DNA of 64,000 nt from Alectoria sarmentosa (Eukaryota > Ascomycota > Lecanoromycetes > Lecanorales > Parmeliaceae): NCBI GenBank assembly GCA_009733775.1, contig WOGZ01000083.1:54263-118262 (forward strand), given 5' to 3'. The notes beneath the pieces were generated by a model. That model searched no databases. It was not told the DNA's origin and was given only the letters and a program-made list of their open reading frames with translations. Each line of letters begins with the position of its first letter. Position 1 is the stretch's first letter. A program made the position numbers and the translations under genes. Of this stretch, positions 1 through 12,047 are shown piece by piece.

Positions 1-122
1 TGTCTACTTCTCGTAATGTCACTGAAGCGCACAGCACCTAGCCTATTAGACTCCGTGTCGCATGAGCTTTCCACCCCGACATGTCGAATAGACTCCTTGC
101 ATGTTTCGCGCAATAGATCTGC

Positions 123-855
123 TCAGGGAAAAAGGCGCAATGTGTTCCCAACGCCGTGGGTTTGCTGAACTGATCGAATCATACCAAAATGCCGATGGGA
201 ACCATGGCCGCCATACTTGGACATGTCCATATCCAGTGTCCCTACGTCCTCAAAACCAGCGGTTTCGTACAGATGGTGACCTTCCGATGATGCTTCCAAG
301 TAAACTTCGAGCCCCAGTCCATCGGCCAGTTCGAGTCCTCAATTCAGAAGCATTCTCCCCGCACCTTTACGTTGATGCTGTGGTTCGCATACGAGCATGT
401 TCAGGCCTAGAAGTCGATTTCATTAGTGTGAATTTACAAAAGGAAGGCCATTTCGGTTCCAGCTTACGACAATGCGGGTTTCCGCCCATGAAGCTTTGCC
501 TTTTTCCACAAACCACATTGTAGAATTCGTTGGCAGCCTCAACATTGGTCCCTATGTCCCAATTTCTCGGTTCCGTGATTTTCCAATCGCTCTCTGATCT
601 TTCCACTTGATATACGTTCCATCTGGCAAACGCAACGATCTCGTTCATGTCGGTGTCCACAACCTTCATGAAATGAATGGTCGGATTCATTAAGATCTCA
701 TCCCCCCAACGTTCAATGGAAGCGCCCCTGGCTTCTGGACCAGGGATTACTGGAAACATGATGCGATTCCACGGGTCTTTACTGAAGGCCACGTACATAA
801 TATCCAGCAGCCGCTGTATATCAGCCTCTTGGGCCTTCTCAATGATGAGAACCAT
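123..855 (-). pseudogene. GNAT-family N-acetyltransferase with one in-frame stop
   Basis: The gene reads on the minus strand from an ATG at 855 (MVLIIEKAQEAD) to a TGA at 123-125. A canonical intron at 467..407 (GTAAGC...TTCTAG, 61 nt, CTAAT branch-like site) joins two exons of 388 and 284 nt into one frame of 224 codons. Exon 1 resembles the N-terminal half of fungal GNAT acetyltransferases. Exon 2 carries the acetyl-CoA pyrophosphate-binding motif (QHQRKGAG) and the usual C-terminal YLEAS...LYETAGFE segment. GNAT enzymes move an acetyl group from acetyl-CoA to an amine; the substrate here is unknown. Codon 152 is TGA (339-341), where relatives normally have Trp (LLN-stop-GLELAD). Everything after the stop is still conserved. 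So this is either a very recent pseudogene, a readthrough case or a sequencing error. Family call is firm; status is not. Confidence 0.75.
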
Positions 856-899
856 CTTGAGGATATATGCTCTGCTGAGGGTAGTAAATGCGTAGCTTG

Positions 900-3800
900 C
901 CGAGAGGAAGTCTTTTGTACACGGCGGCATAAGTAAACCAAAATTGAGTCAGAAGTAGGAATATAGCCAGGGTGACTGCAATGCGCAACGCAAGAAATAA
1001 AATTCACAGTAGCCTTTCCAGCCCCAAAGAGGCACTCAGGCAAGAGGAAAGTGTATGCGGGAGTTTCGCATTTTATCTGCATCTGTGACTCACCACCAAT
1101 CCTCCTCATCATCCTCTTTCTCCTCTCCCTCTTCTTCCTCCTCATACCGTTGTCAACATGTTTATTTCATCTCGATGACTCAGGATTGAGCTTGCCTTTC
1201 GTAAGAATGTGCCACACCACCGTCAATTTCCCCCCCTCACGACGAGTACACTACGAGTACAATAGACAGACTCCAGCACCCGAACTTCGGTTGAACGCAG
1301 ACAAATCGGAAGCAAAGAGAAGGTGCAAGGCCAACAGTTTTTACAGCAAGGCTTAATGAGGGTGAGTAAGCGAAGATGAAAGAAGTGGGCGGATGACCGG
1401 GTCCATGTGCCACAACCTCTGAAAGTCTACAAGACAAAAACTTTGAACAAGCAAACACACCAAGCAAGCAAGCGAGTGTTGAAAATGTACTGTGCATAGT
1501 ATCAAGCCGCGACTGAGATGCGGCCATTGGAACTACTCATGTCTATCAATGGTAAGACGTGTCTCTGTTTGCTCGTCTGTAGAGCTATGAATATGCCGGC
1601 CGATATGAGCAATATGAGGGCATGTATTCCGATTGGGCATCTCCAACATCTACAACGAGTTCCGACATTTCACACTTCCTTTATCCAATTGACATTACAT
1701 CTTTCCAAATGGTATCGATTGGAAGTTGCCAACAATCTCGTGGGTTGCTGATTCCTTCTCTGTCATCCTTTGATTTCTACCGTAATCGCTTCTTTTACTT
1801 GGCGGCAGCTCTGGAAGAACGCCAAAACCCCTTCAAGCGAGCCATGCAGGAATCAAAGTCTCCCCTTGCTCATCTTCTTCGGTTTGAGCATTTCCATCAC
1901 TGTCCTTGTAATTACGAATACGGCTGGCAGGCATTGAGCGTCCCTCGTAGTATTTCTCCAACCATGTGGTCAATCCGTTGCAAGATGGCGGTCCGTGGGA
2001 CCTATTCTGCCATCTCGGTGGCAATGGCCCTTGGATTAAGATGGGCGGTGGAATTGTTGCAAGTGACGTCTTCCCACCGCATAGTTGCACCGTGGTTCAA
2101 GTACATTTGGTCAGTCGCTGGTCAATCTGAAAGTTTCGGAGCGCCGAACTTTCTTACTCTGTGAGCGAGCGACTCCAAGCGCGTCATTCAAACTGTGGAC
2201 TATTCTGCCCACGGCTTACGGGGTGTTGGTTGGTCTTCCAAATATGCTGAGCTTCGCTCCATCTCAGAGACGAGTATTCTTGTTGCTGGTACTCTCACGC
2301 CTGGCGATGCTTGTCTCGCGTATTGATACGAGTATGAGACGGCGCTCGGCCACGATGACGGACCCCAGCATTTGTTTAATTTCGAGACATTTACCTACCT
2401 TCAGACGTAGATCCGTTCCATTTGGAGAATCCTCAAATCAACTTCACCAACGGTGAACAACAGCATGCAGGGAATGTGTGGCTTCGAGACCCTTTTCAGG
2501 AGGGGTAGCCCAGGGTGTAAAGTATTTACTCACAAAGACTGACTCAATTTTGAGCACGACAGGGTATGACATACCCTTACCGCGCTAGACCAGGTAACAG
2601 CTACGGACTCGGTATGAGTCGGCTCTGGCTTCATGCTACAGCCAATCTATTGAAGGAGGGAACATCTGCTGGAGGGGTGTTCTGCAGCTTGTGGGTCCGT
2701 GCAAGATCTATTTCGATGTTCCGACAATTATGCAGCACTCCAGCGTCCACGACGGTGATGTTCCCCCCATGCTCACCGCCCCCGATCTCTTTCAATTCCA
2801 CCCGTCTCCTGCCCACGGTCTAGAGACTGCTCGACTCTGATTGGTACACCTCTCAGATGGTACCGATGGGTGGCAGTGTCATCTTCAAGTTTCTTCAATG
2901 CCACAGTACCCTGCCATCATCGACGGTGCCGAGGAAGTATGGTCTTCCGCGTCCCTACAAACAGGCTGTGCTACGAAAGACTCATATTCAACAGCAGCCG
3001 AAGAATCAAAAGGATAGTTACGTTCATATCGATGTCAATGACGGTATTGTTGCGCTATCAACCTGTGAATCAGGTCCGGGTTCTAGCTATCCGCTCGAAG
3101 AATTCCTGTCGCACGTTGAAAGGAGAAGCGAGAAGATCGGAGATGCTGTGGTCTTGAATGAGGATGCTGCGGATAGATTCCCGCTCTTGCATCAATGATC
3201 AGTGATGTCTAACGGAGCTGAAAATACCGAGAGGTCTGTCCTTGATTCCTTCATCAAACACGCATTTTACGCACGGGTATGCTCTTGTGACCATTGATCG
3301 TCGACACTGCTGATAGTCAACCAGTGCTGCAGTTTGAAACTTCATCTCAGACCAGTGGAGCGTTGGGACTCTGGAGAGATGCAATGGCCCAAGGATGTTA
3401 TGTATGTGTTTTGGGGAGATGGACCGCGAGCAGCTACCGAAGGGAGCCGGAAAATTGTTCCAATCCTAGACACGTTATCAATGGAACCATCGGTGAATTA
3501 GACAATCCCTCGATGGTCAATACTGTTCCGGAGCACTCACTGCGTTAGGCGCATCGAATGAAGACACATGCCAAACGATGGTTCTCATAGCTATAGCAAT
3601 AGGACTAGGTCCTAGAAGCACCGCTAGCCTTGCCATCTGTCTTCTACACTATGTAAGCATCATGCGCATCTGATCTATATCAATGCAAAAGCTAGGCGTC
3701 AGAATGCGACTTTGGGACTCAGATCACGGGCTTTGAGAAGGACAACAATCAGGCATTGGGCTTGATTTGACTTTGAGTGGTGGTGGATGGGAAGAATTGA

Positions 3801-4750
3801 CATGCAAAGGAGGATAAAGGAAGGTTGGAAGGACAGGAACGATGTATGGTCATACGGTATTTTCTCGTCTGGTCTTAGGCATCATCACTGTTCGTGGCAA
3901 CAGCTTGACGATGGTGGCGAAAAATTGATCGAAACGATGGCGAATTCTTTCCCGGAACCTCCAAGATTCTATTGGAATTGGGTATATAGAACTTCGAACT
4001 GAGGACTATCACTAGGGGGCTGCCAAATCCCTGCAGGATTATTCCACGTCTTGTTTGTTCTTGTTATGTACCTGTACCAGGGATTTCTTTTATCGTCATA
4101 GACAAGCAGCACTTCATGGTTGGACTGTATGTGCAGCCCGCTGACGCGTGTAAATAGGCCAACCATGGGATAGTGGAGGTGACTGCTGGGTCCTTAGTTA
4201 AGAGAGGGTCGGAGAGTAAACCTCCTCGGCCTCGAAGATTGCTCCGCTGTCCTCACGTATAGTACTCAAGGCTACGCGACCCTCGAAATGAAGATCAGAA
4301 ACAGGAGGCATTGTCTCAAAGGGGACGACTCATTGCAGGTTGACGTCCCTGCATCGTTGCGAAATAAGGAGAGGTGATGGATGTGGACAGTCTGGGGAGA
4401 GATGCCCGTTTCCACTGCTCTCTAGACCATTGGAGCCTTTTGCGATTGTCTGCAGAATACCATTCCGCTCCAAAAACCCCCCTTCCTGTGAAGCATGTAT
4501 TTTTGGCAGAGGAGAGGCGTGTTTGAGAGTGGTACGTTCCTGTAACATGTCGTGTCTAGCTGCACAACCAAAATCCAGTGACATGGGACAGCAGAAATGG
4601 AGATGACAAAACTCGTCAGGCCCGATTGGCTGCACCCAGAAATCATGATGTGGAAAAGTCCGAAACGTCAAATAATGCGTTGGTACGAAGAAGACGGTTA
4701 GTGGATGATTGAAAGTAGTAAGACGGAAGAAGGTCCGCAGATGCCATGTT
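900..4750. other. Gene-poor region with unresolved, possibly decayed coding stretches
   Basis: No gene model could be closed here. Several frames on the plus strand between about 1.6 and 3.6 kb stay open for 80-180 codons and pass into one another without usable splice sites. On the minus strand 2631..2816 and 1833..2090 also look protein-like in composition. I recognise no family motif in any of them. They may be remnants of a gene or chance open frames in balanced-composition DNA. Confidence 0.3.
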
Positions 4751-6350
4751 CAATGTTGAATACTTGCCCAGGTCGCATCGTACTCTACCTGGCCGCGCAG
4801 ACAGAAGAGGGTGTGTGTGTGCCTCTGGGGCTTGTCCTGTGCAGATTGCAGGACTCAGTCTGCACGAATGTTAGAATGGAAAGATGGAGTGGCACGGGGG
4901 GCAGAAGAGTGTGCTCGGGGAATAATGTCTTGTCTTTTTGGAAGAGTGGAGGCCAGATGTTGAGTCTCAGAGTGAAAGATGCTATGGACACTACACTCTG
5001 CGAGGGCACTTTGATTAAATCGCTTAAATCTTTCGAGACTAAGGTATTTTGAATCCAGGAGTGTATCACTATTCCACATTCTAATTTTCGACTGTTACTG
5101 ATAATGATACTATTGTTATTATTATAATTTCGAGGCAGAGAATGACAATAGACAAATCCTCAAAGTCAAAACGGTGTCATGTCTCTCTTTCAGGCCGAGC
5201 CACGCACCGGTAGTGATACTGCTGAGAGATGTTCAGAGGTAACCTTCTATTTTCATCCGGCACCCATTGGCTAAACGTACTATTTCCTCATCCCCAACAC
5301 TACGCTATGCTCCCAGATGCATGGAACAAGGTATGCACGACATCACGACTTGAAAAGTGAGACATGCATGCAAGCAAGCAAAATAGTTACATGGGGTAAA
5401 AGTAAGACCATGGAGACCTGACTCGAAACGAATCGACGGTAGGACGAGGTAAGATAGGTAGGCGTATCTTACTTGGAGCACTGACCACAATGGTCTGAAA
5501 ACAGGTCTCGATTCAATCCCAGGCAGACGTGTGTATGAAGATCGGACATGGTCTACTCTACAGTGGAGAGAAATTGATGACCTCGGAAGCTCGTTGGTGA
5601 GGTAAATCTCGACCACATTGACCATATGGAAACAAAAGGTCAATGCTTGTGGTGTTGACTGAGGAGTCGTGCCGGGGGATAATGGTAGATGGGCCCCGAG
5701 AATCGTTGCAAATGAAGTGGTTGCGCTTTGAGCTCAACCGAAACGAGCCCCGTGGGTTTCATGTATTCTTGGAAAGAAGGAAGGATGAAGTTTTAGGAGT
5801 ATTCTATATATGCGATATGCGACGTGCAGATCTCGGGAGTGCTTCTGTACCTACCTTACTTTAGGGTGGCGGTGCGAGACGGCTATTGAACGGTCTGCTT
5901 CTGCAGCGTGGGGGAGAGAAGTAGGTACAGTCCAAGGGGGTTTAAGCCCACTGTATCAGATGGTTATTATTATCATTGGGTTCGTCGATGCCTTCCACTC
6001 TCCTGTTGACGCCATGCAAGATAGAGGACCTAGCGGCCACATCGGAGACTGGGTTCCTGCAGGCTGCGCGGTCAACGGATGGTAGGGACTGGGGAGCATA
6101 TAGCCGCAGCAATGACAGAAGGAATTGATTACATCGTGGCATACGTTGGAGAATTTTGGTCCGACATGCAAGAGTGGCTTTGACCCATTATATTGAAACC
6201 AGTCGCGTGAGAGGTGGCACAAGACAGTGTAGTAGTCGGTGACATTGATTCCATGTATCAGTATCAATACCCGCAAACACCTTTGAGACGGCTTTCCTTC
6301 GTCAGCATGCTCTCTGGAGGGTCTACTCGGCACTAGAGGTTTCTAATAAA
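4750..6350. other. Intergenic, no gene seen
   Basis: Open frames here are short, overlap on both strands and show no recognisable motif. There is an AT-rich patch at about 5090-5150. I see no RNA gene or mobile element. Confidence 0.4.
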
Positions 6351-6355
6351 TTACA

Positions 6356-6697
6356 CGAAGAGAAAAAGGGAGAAATTGAGGAATGGAAGAAATAATGGAA
6401 GAAAGAATGGAATTAATTGGAAGAAAGAAGAAATGAAAAGAAGGGAAATTAATGAAGAGATAAAAAGCCAGGTGAGCAGGGCCTTGTGTTGATCAAAGCT
6501 GAGCAGTATCTGACGACCTCGGTCTTTGTGCATCCAGAGGGGAGCCCTCCTCAGCGAGGCAGCGAGGCAGCGAGGCATGGAATCAGTTGTGCCCTCCATT
6601 TTGATTCGAATTATTGAATAAGTATTTTGAAAACAAGGGAAAACAAGGGAAGGCAGTGAGGCCCTTTTTTCCTTTTTTCCTTTTTTCCTTTTTTCCA
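6356..6697. repeat. Purine-rich tract and 8-bp tandem repeats
   Basis: Positions 6356-6470 are almost purely A and G on the plus strand. At 6553-6577 the octamer AGCGAGGC is repeated three times. At about 6633-6655 GGAAAACAA is duplicated. At 6663-6696 the unit CCTTTTTT runs four times. The 143-codon minus-strand open frame across this stretch is a product of these low-complexity repeats, not a gene. Confidence 0.8.
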
Positions 6698-7339
6698 TGT
6701 TCCCGGGCGGAAATTTATCATCTATGGGGCACGTGGGAACTTGTACAATTACTTTAAACTCGGAACGTGCATCAACATGCATAAGGTAAGTACCTTAATT
6801 GCTTCTTTTGCTGGGATTAGGAACCATTACATAAGGTAATCAAGGTATCTGCCTATCTTAGGTACTTGACTGGCTCCTGGCTCATCCAGGGTCTGGGTCC
6901 TGGATGCACCAACTTCAATTGATGACAAGGTTACCTCAGCCAGCTAGCTAGCTATCTTCACGCTTGAGCTTACTTTGCACAAGACTAAAGCCAAAGCGAT
7001 TGCGGCCAGTGAGACAAAGATCCCAGACGAAATCAAGTCATTGAAAAATGATACTTTGTATTCATGACGGGCTTGAGGAGAGGACGATGGGTTGTACAAG
7101 GTCCTCGATGTCGGTACCTTATTACTACAGGTACATACTTGGAAGCTATGTATTATCCTTCCATCTAGATCTGATCGAACTGCGTCCGTCACCCGGTAGA
7201 ATCATCCCGCTCGCAGACGGCCCTCGGGCAGCGGAAGCGGGAGTTCATGGCGAATCTGCGGCTCCCAACCTGCTGGGTCTCCCAAGTGACGGTGTCATCT
7301 CATGCATTATCAATCATTATTAATTCTCACTAATTGTTA

Positions 7340-7756
7340 CTATTCCGTGTCTCCAAGTTGAAGGCGTATAGGTAGCATATCAGACCTCACCGCCAGCATC
7401 GACTCCAAAAACATCGACTTGATCTGCTCGGAATCCAATGACTCCTCCCCTTGCCTCTTTGGACCTTCCCCCGTTCGCCCTGTTGAGATCTGCAGGGATT
7501 TGTTTGAAATGGAGAAAGCTGGTCCGGCCCTGCAGGACCTTCTCGCTGGCTGCCTCGCTGGCATGACGGTCCGAAACTGGTAAAAGCTGCGAGGCCTCTG
7601 ATCAGCTTCTAGATGTCCGGGATGCTTTCTCCGCAAGATCGCCCGCCCGCGTGTAGGTCTCGCTCGTGGGTCAGCAGGGACTAAAGACGTCATACCATCC
7701 TGATTCTCAACGAATGATGACGATCTCAATGAGACAAATAATGTTGATCTCCCCAT
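7340..7756 (-). CDS. Hypothetical protein, doubtful
   Basis: A minus-strand frame of 138 codons starts with an ATG at 7756 and ends at 7340. The product would be Arg/Ser-rich in its first two thirds and end in a more balanced segment (SMFLESMLAVRSDM). I recognise no domain, signal peptide or membrane segment. It stands alone in a gene-poor stretch, with no splice partner found on either side. It is kept only because it is ATG-initiated, longer than most neighbours in the region and free of simple repeats. It could equally be a chance open frame. Confidence 0.2.
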   Translation of the reverse strand: MGRSTLFVSLRSSSFVENQDGMTSLVPADPRARPTRGRAILRRKHPGHLEADQRPRSFYQFRTVMPARQPARRSCRAGPAFSISNKSLQISTGRTGEGPKRQGEESLDSEQIKSMFLESMLAVRSDMLPIRLQLGDTE

Positions 7757-10541
7757 GTCCGTCCTCGTCGGTGTGATTCGGGCAAAGCAATATCAGTCCT
7801 ATCTTGGGACAAGCAATCCTTCGCACATTTTCCAACGCTCGTGAAGTACAAGTGAAATAGGTTATGTTTGTATTGATGATGCCTCGGTAGGCTTGATTTT
7901 TGTGCTGTAAGCATGTTTAAGGCTGACGAATCTAAACGAATGACGAAGGGGCAGAATTGTCGGTTAATGATCCGAACAACGAAATGTGGAGATTCCGACA
8001 TGGAGAATAAAGTAAGGCTTGGCCGTGATTGAGCAGGCTAATCATCTTCGCTTAACTTAATCTGGCGCACCAATCATGATTTAAGAAGGCTCAGTGCTCG
8101 TGTTGGATGATCTAACCGGTTATGACTGTTTGCAGAGGCAATACTCTGTTGCAACTGCCAGTGTCAAAGCACACACACACACACACACAACATACGACGT
8201 TCTGGGATGGATTCGGCCTGGACTCAAGCCCATAATAAATTCCACAAAGGACTTGGGGGGGAGGGAGGCAGGTACAGGCGACTCTGACTTGTCTTGCACG
8301 CTTGGAAGGGCAGGTGTCTGTGACGAGACTAAGTCGGTAGGCGCATGATTTGTATATTTGACCAAGGTACTAAACATTGGCTCGGCGGTCGATCCGTTGA
8401 TCATTTCACGTGCTTGACGTGGGAGCTGTAGATCTCCAAATTCCTGGAAATATTACCCGCAAACGCCAAAAGCAAAATCCTACATTGTAACATCACATCA
8501 GGCTGTGCACCTCGTATCCTCTCAATTTATTAAGCACCGCAATCACCATCGTGCCCTCGTTTCCTCTTATTGCCGCAAAAACGACAATCAAACACTTGAG
8601 GAGTACACACCCAAACTCTCTCTCTATTTCTCTATCCCTCTACCCCAGAGTAAGTGAAGCGAGTGAAGCGATGGACTGGATTGGCTCGAGCATTTCAGGA
8701 ACCGGATCTTAACGGTTAGGCACAGCGCGGTCGGCGGAGAGGCGCAGAATTCTCCGATGATGGACGACTGTCGGCACTGAAACAACCGCCCAATGGGTTA
8801 GATCCAGGGTACCTCTTAAAGGAGGTAGGTAGGTAGCCCTCTTAGCTACTGGACTGGCCTGTGGCACGAAGTACTTGCCTTGTAACTTCAGTGACAGTGG
8901 CTTGATAAGAGTGTAATTTTTTTGCTGATCTTGATCATGCTTTGCCTGCCCCCAGGTCCAGAGGTACTTTCCAATCATCTTTACCGACACTTATGATTTT
9001 GGTCGTCGCTAGTTGTTCGTTTATTTAAATTTAATCGCCTTTAGTCCCAAGCTAAGTGGGAAAGGCCAAAGAGAAAGAGCTGTGAAGACTGCACAGCAAT
9101 AATAGTGACAGGTGCATGGTCTTCCAGCTCGCTCAAACATGGCCCCCTGCAAGCTGCAAGGTTGCGTTTTGGGAAGGTGGATGGAAGACTGAAGAGGTAA
9201 GTAAGATGTTACTTACTTATGAAGGATTATTGTTCGAGCTTATTACACCCCACCATCATCGGAAGCCATGCTTTTAGTCCTTACGCAGACGCCCATTTGA
9301 TTTAATATTCCATTATTACCAGGGTTTCGGTAGGGCAAAGTCCTCTCTCACTAGTCATCCTAGCAGTAAAGGAAGCGAGTGGCAGGTTACATCTCTAAAA
9401 TGTAAACTGACAAGGTCCAGTAATAGTGGTGGTAATGATGATGATGATAATGATGATAATGATAATGATAATGATAATAATCATAATCATAATCATAATA
9501 GTAATAGTAATAGTTATACTAATGGTGATAATAATTATGCTGCTTGATGAATTGCTGGGCGGAAAATAGCGAAGCCTGTCGTTGGTTCTCTTCATATATC
9601 CGGTCCACTGCTCCTGCCTTGCACACCATCTCGGACTATTTTATCATTTGTTATCAATTAATTGCTTTATTGTTGTTATTTTTATTATTGCCTTCCTTAC
9701 ATTCTGGAGACACTGGTGGAGGGAGCTACAGGACCCTTCTTGTTAGTCCTACCCTTTGGCCTGCTCCATGAAACAATTGATGTACATTCACTATCCTCTT
9801 AATCCTCTTAATCCTCTTAACCCCTGTACACTACTAGCCAAGGTACATACCTTACATACTTACCTTACCGTACCCATTCACAAGTTCGTTTCGCCTCGAG
9901 TCATGGAATATGCCTGCGAAGCACATGGCCACCTCGCACCCGCACTAGAGCCAAGACTGCATTGTTAATTTGATGCATCTTCGTCTCCCCACCCTCGTCT
10001 CTTATCCTCCTCCTCCTCCTCCTCCTCCTCCTCCTCTTTCTCCCTCTACCACTTCATCATTCTTGGCCCCAACCGCAGCGCTACTTGCTCCCAGTCGGCA
10101 CATTCCTTTCAACTTCCTGCACCCTGCTCTCGACGCCAATCCTGAAGAGGCTGGCCATCTACGGCCCTTTTATTCATAACCCTCTTCGCCGCCACTACCC
10201 TACGTCCATTAGCGCGGGTCTCCGAGTAGTACCGTCAACCGTGAACCCAAGCTTTCAATCTTCAATATAGACGTTGCCTCGCCTCATTATTGTCTTGGAA
10301 ACTCCCTCCCACAATCAACCTCTCCCTCCCCCCCCCCCCCCCCCTTACCCTTTCCTGTCGAGACTACTTCAACTTGTTACAATTCGTCGTTTGGTTATGT
10401 TTCTCCTCCTTCCCGCAATCCTTGTTAGACCGACCCCCATTTAGAAACAGATACCCGAGCTTTGGGTAGTCCGCAAGCCGTGAAACTCGAGTTGCTGCAG
10501 ATGATCTCAAGCCGCATGTCGCCCGATTGTTCTATTCTCAT
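7757..10541. other. Microsatellite-rich intergenic region
   Basis: No convincing gene. It holds a CA dinucleotide run (about 8170-8189), a compound TAA/TGA-type microsatellite (about 9420-9540), three copies of TCCTCTTAA (about 9793-9820), a TCC run (about 10005-10036) and a 17-C homopolymer (10328-10344). The last 500 bases are pyrimidine-rich and lead into the Zn2Cys6 gene, so they probably contain its promoter and 5' leader. Confidence 0.6.
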
Positions 10542-10563
10542 ATGGCGGCGGGGAACTCTTTGA
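10501..10563 (+). promoter_or_regulatory. Upstream ORF overlapping the Zn2Cys6 start
   Basis: An ATG at 10501 opens a 20-codon frame ending at TGA 10561-10563, in a different frame from the main ATG at 10542 and overlapping it. If the transcript begins upstream of 10501, ribosomes that start here would end after passing the main ATG. Translation would then depend on leaky scanning or on the internal ATG at 10644. Transcript start is unknown. Confidence 0.4.
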
Positions 10564-12047
10564 CGGTCAAACTCAGATACCGATCCCAGCTACCTTCCTC
10601 TGAACTCGCTACCCAAGACGGAAGAGATATAAAGAATTCGGTCATGGCCATGGCCATGGCGTCAGACTCGGAAGAAGCAGTCCACGACTCCGACCTGCAG
10701 CAGCCACTGGACCCCCTATCAACCTCGTCTGACCACGGAGATCCGACCTCCATCCCACCACCAGCCATGATGCCCCTCACCACCGTCGCCATGCTCTCGC
10801 AGCGACGACGAAGGAAACACTCGGCATCCCTCAAGCGTTCTGCATCAACCCCCAATGTTCGTGGCCTCATGGATGGCGATGTGGGCATGACGTTAGCAGA
10901 GAAAAGAAGGAACAAGTTGGGCTATCATCGGACCTCTGTAGCTTGTGGTATGTTTTCTTCTGTGGACCTCCAAGAACACTCACTGAGTTTCTTCTTCAGG
11001 ACACTGCAGACGGCGCAAAATAAGATGCTTGCTCGCTCCGGACGACGTGCACAACAGATGTGCCAACTGCATCCGACTGAAGAAAGACTGCAATTTCTTC
11101 CCGGTAGACCAGCAACCCCAGCTCGAGAGACGACCTCGTACCTCCTCGAGAGCCGACACGATGGCGTCGAGTTCATCGGATTCTTCGCCAGCCTTGGCGG
11201 GAAATCGTCTTCCATATCTATTGGATCGTACCGAAGAATTTAACGCTTTTCAACAGCCGTCTCTCTCAGCTCCATTTACCTCGTCGAGAGGATCTATAGG
11301 CGGACTGATTTCTCCATTGACGAGGGGTGAGTTTCGATTCGCTTCTAAAAATTCTTTGGCGATCGCAGCTGACTCTTCTCCGCAGGCCCGATTACTACCA
11401 ACGCCTTCGAACTTCCACCGCAGAATCGACTGTCATGGGAATCGCCTTTTCTGGAACACGGGCCGACATCAGCGGGCCATTCATCGCCTGGTGATTCTAC
11501 GCATGCCTACTGGGGAAGGCACTCGGGCTCGCCAATGACTCCGGGATTCTCGCCTCATCTGCCGGCGTCTACCGCCTCGATCCACAGCGCCCCTGATGCC
11601 AGGAGTAGCTTTACATCGTTTGCGCCATCGAGGAGTGACTCTGGATGGTCCTCGGCACAGCGATCGATGTCGTTTGGTCTTGTGGAAGACCTTTCCCTGA
11701 ATTACCACAACCAGAACCATTACCATCCTCAGTCCACATCTATGGATTACAGAAGAAGGGCATCAGATATGCATCCACCGTCATTGCAAACGAGTAACAA
11801 CTCTTCCAATACATCGATTTCAGAGGCACATATGACGCCACTGTCGGTTTCGATCTCGAGTCCACCCCTGCAACATTGGGGAGCGCCAACCACGTGGGGC
11901 TCTCTCCCCAATAGTTCGCTTGTGACCAAGGGACCAGATCAGTGGTACTCAGAGCCAACAATCCTAGCAAAGGTCCAAGAAGAGGATTTCGGACCTCACT
12001 ACGGTGGCGAGCCTGCAATCATTTACGCAGATGCGGACCCCCAGTGA
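10542..12047 (+). CDS. Zn(II)2Cys6 fungal transcription factor
   Basis: Three exons: 10542-10947, 11000-11326 and 11386-12047. The introns (52 and 59 nt) have GTATGT/CAG and GTGAGT/CAG borders. The spliced frame is 465 codons (464 aa). A binuclear zinc cluster spans residues 135-166, with cysteines at 135, 138, 145, 156, 159 and 166 (C-X2-C-X6-C-X10-C-X2-C-X6-C). Intron 1 cuts between the first two cysteines. This domain binds CGG-type DNA sites in fungi. The cluster is internal, after a Ser/Pro-rich N-terminus with an RRRRKH basic patch, and the C-terminal half is low-complexity. I see no fungal-specific middle homology domain, so the target genes cannot be named. The start is the first ATG in frame; the ATG at 10644 within CATGGCCATGGCCATGG is an alternative. 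A short upstream ORF overlaps the start (see 10501-10563). Confidence 0.88.

Noticed and set aside
6351..6782. 143-codon minus-strand open frame
   Set aside because: It runs through a purine tract and 8-bp tandem repeats; the product is low-complexity.
9395..9595. Minus-strand frame rich in Ile and Thr
   Set aside because: Produced by the TAA/TGA-type microsatellite.
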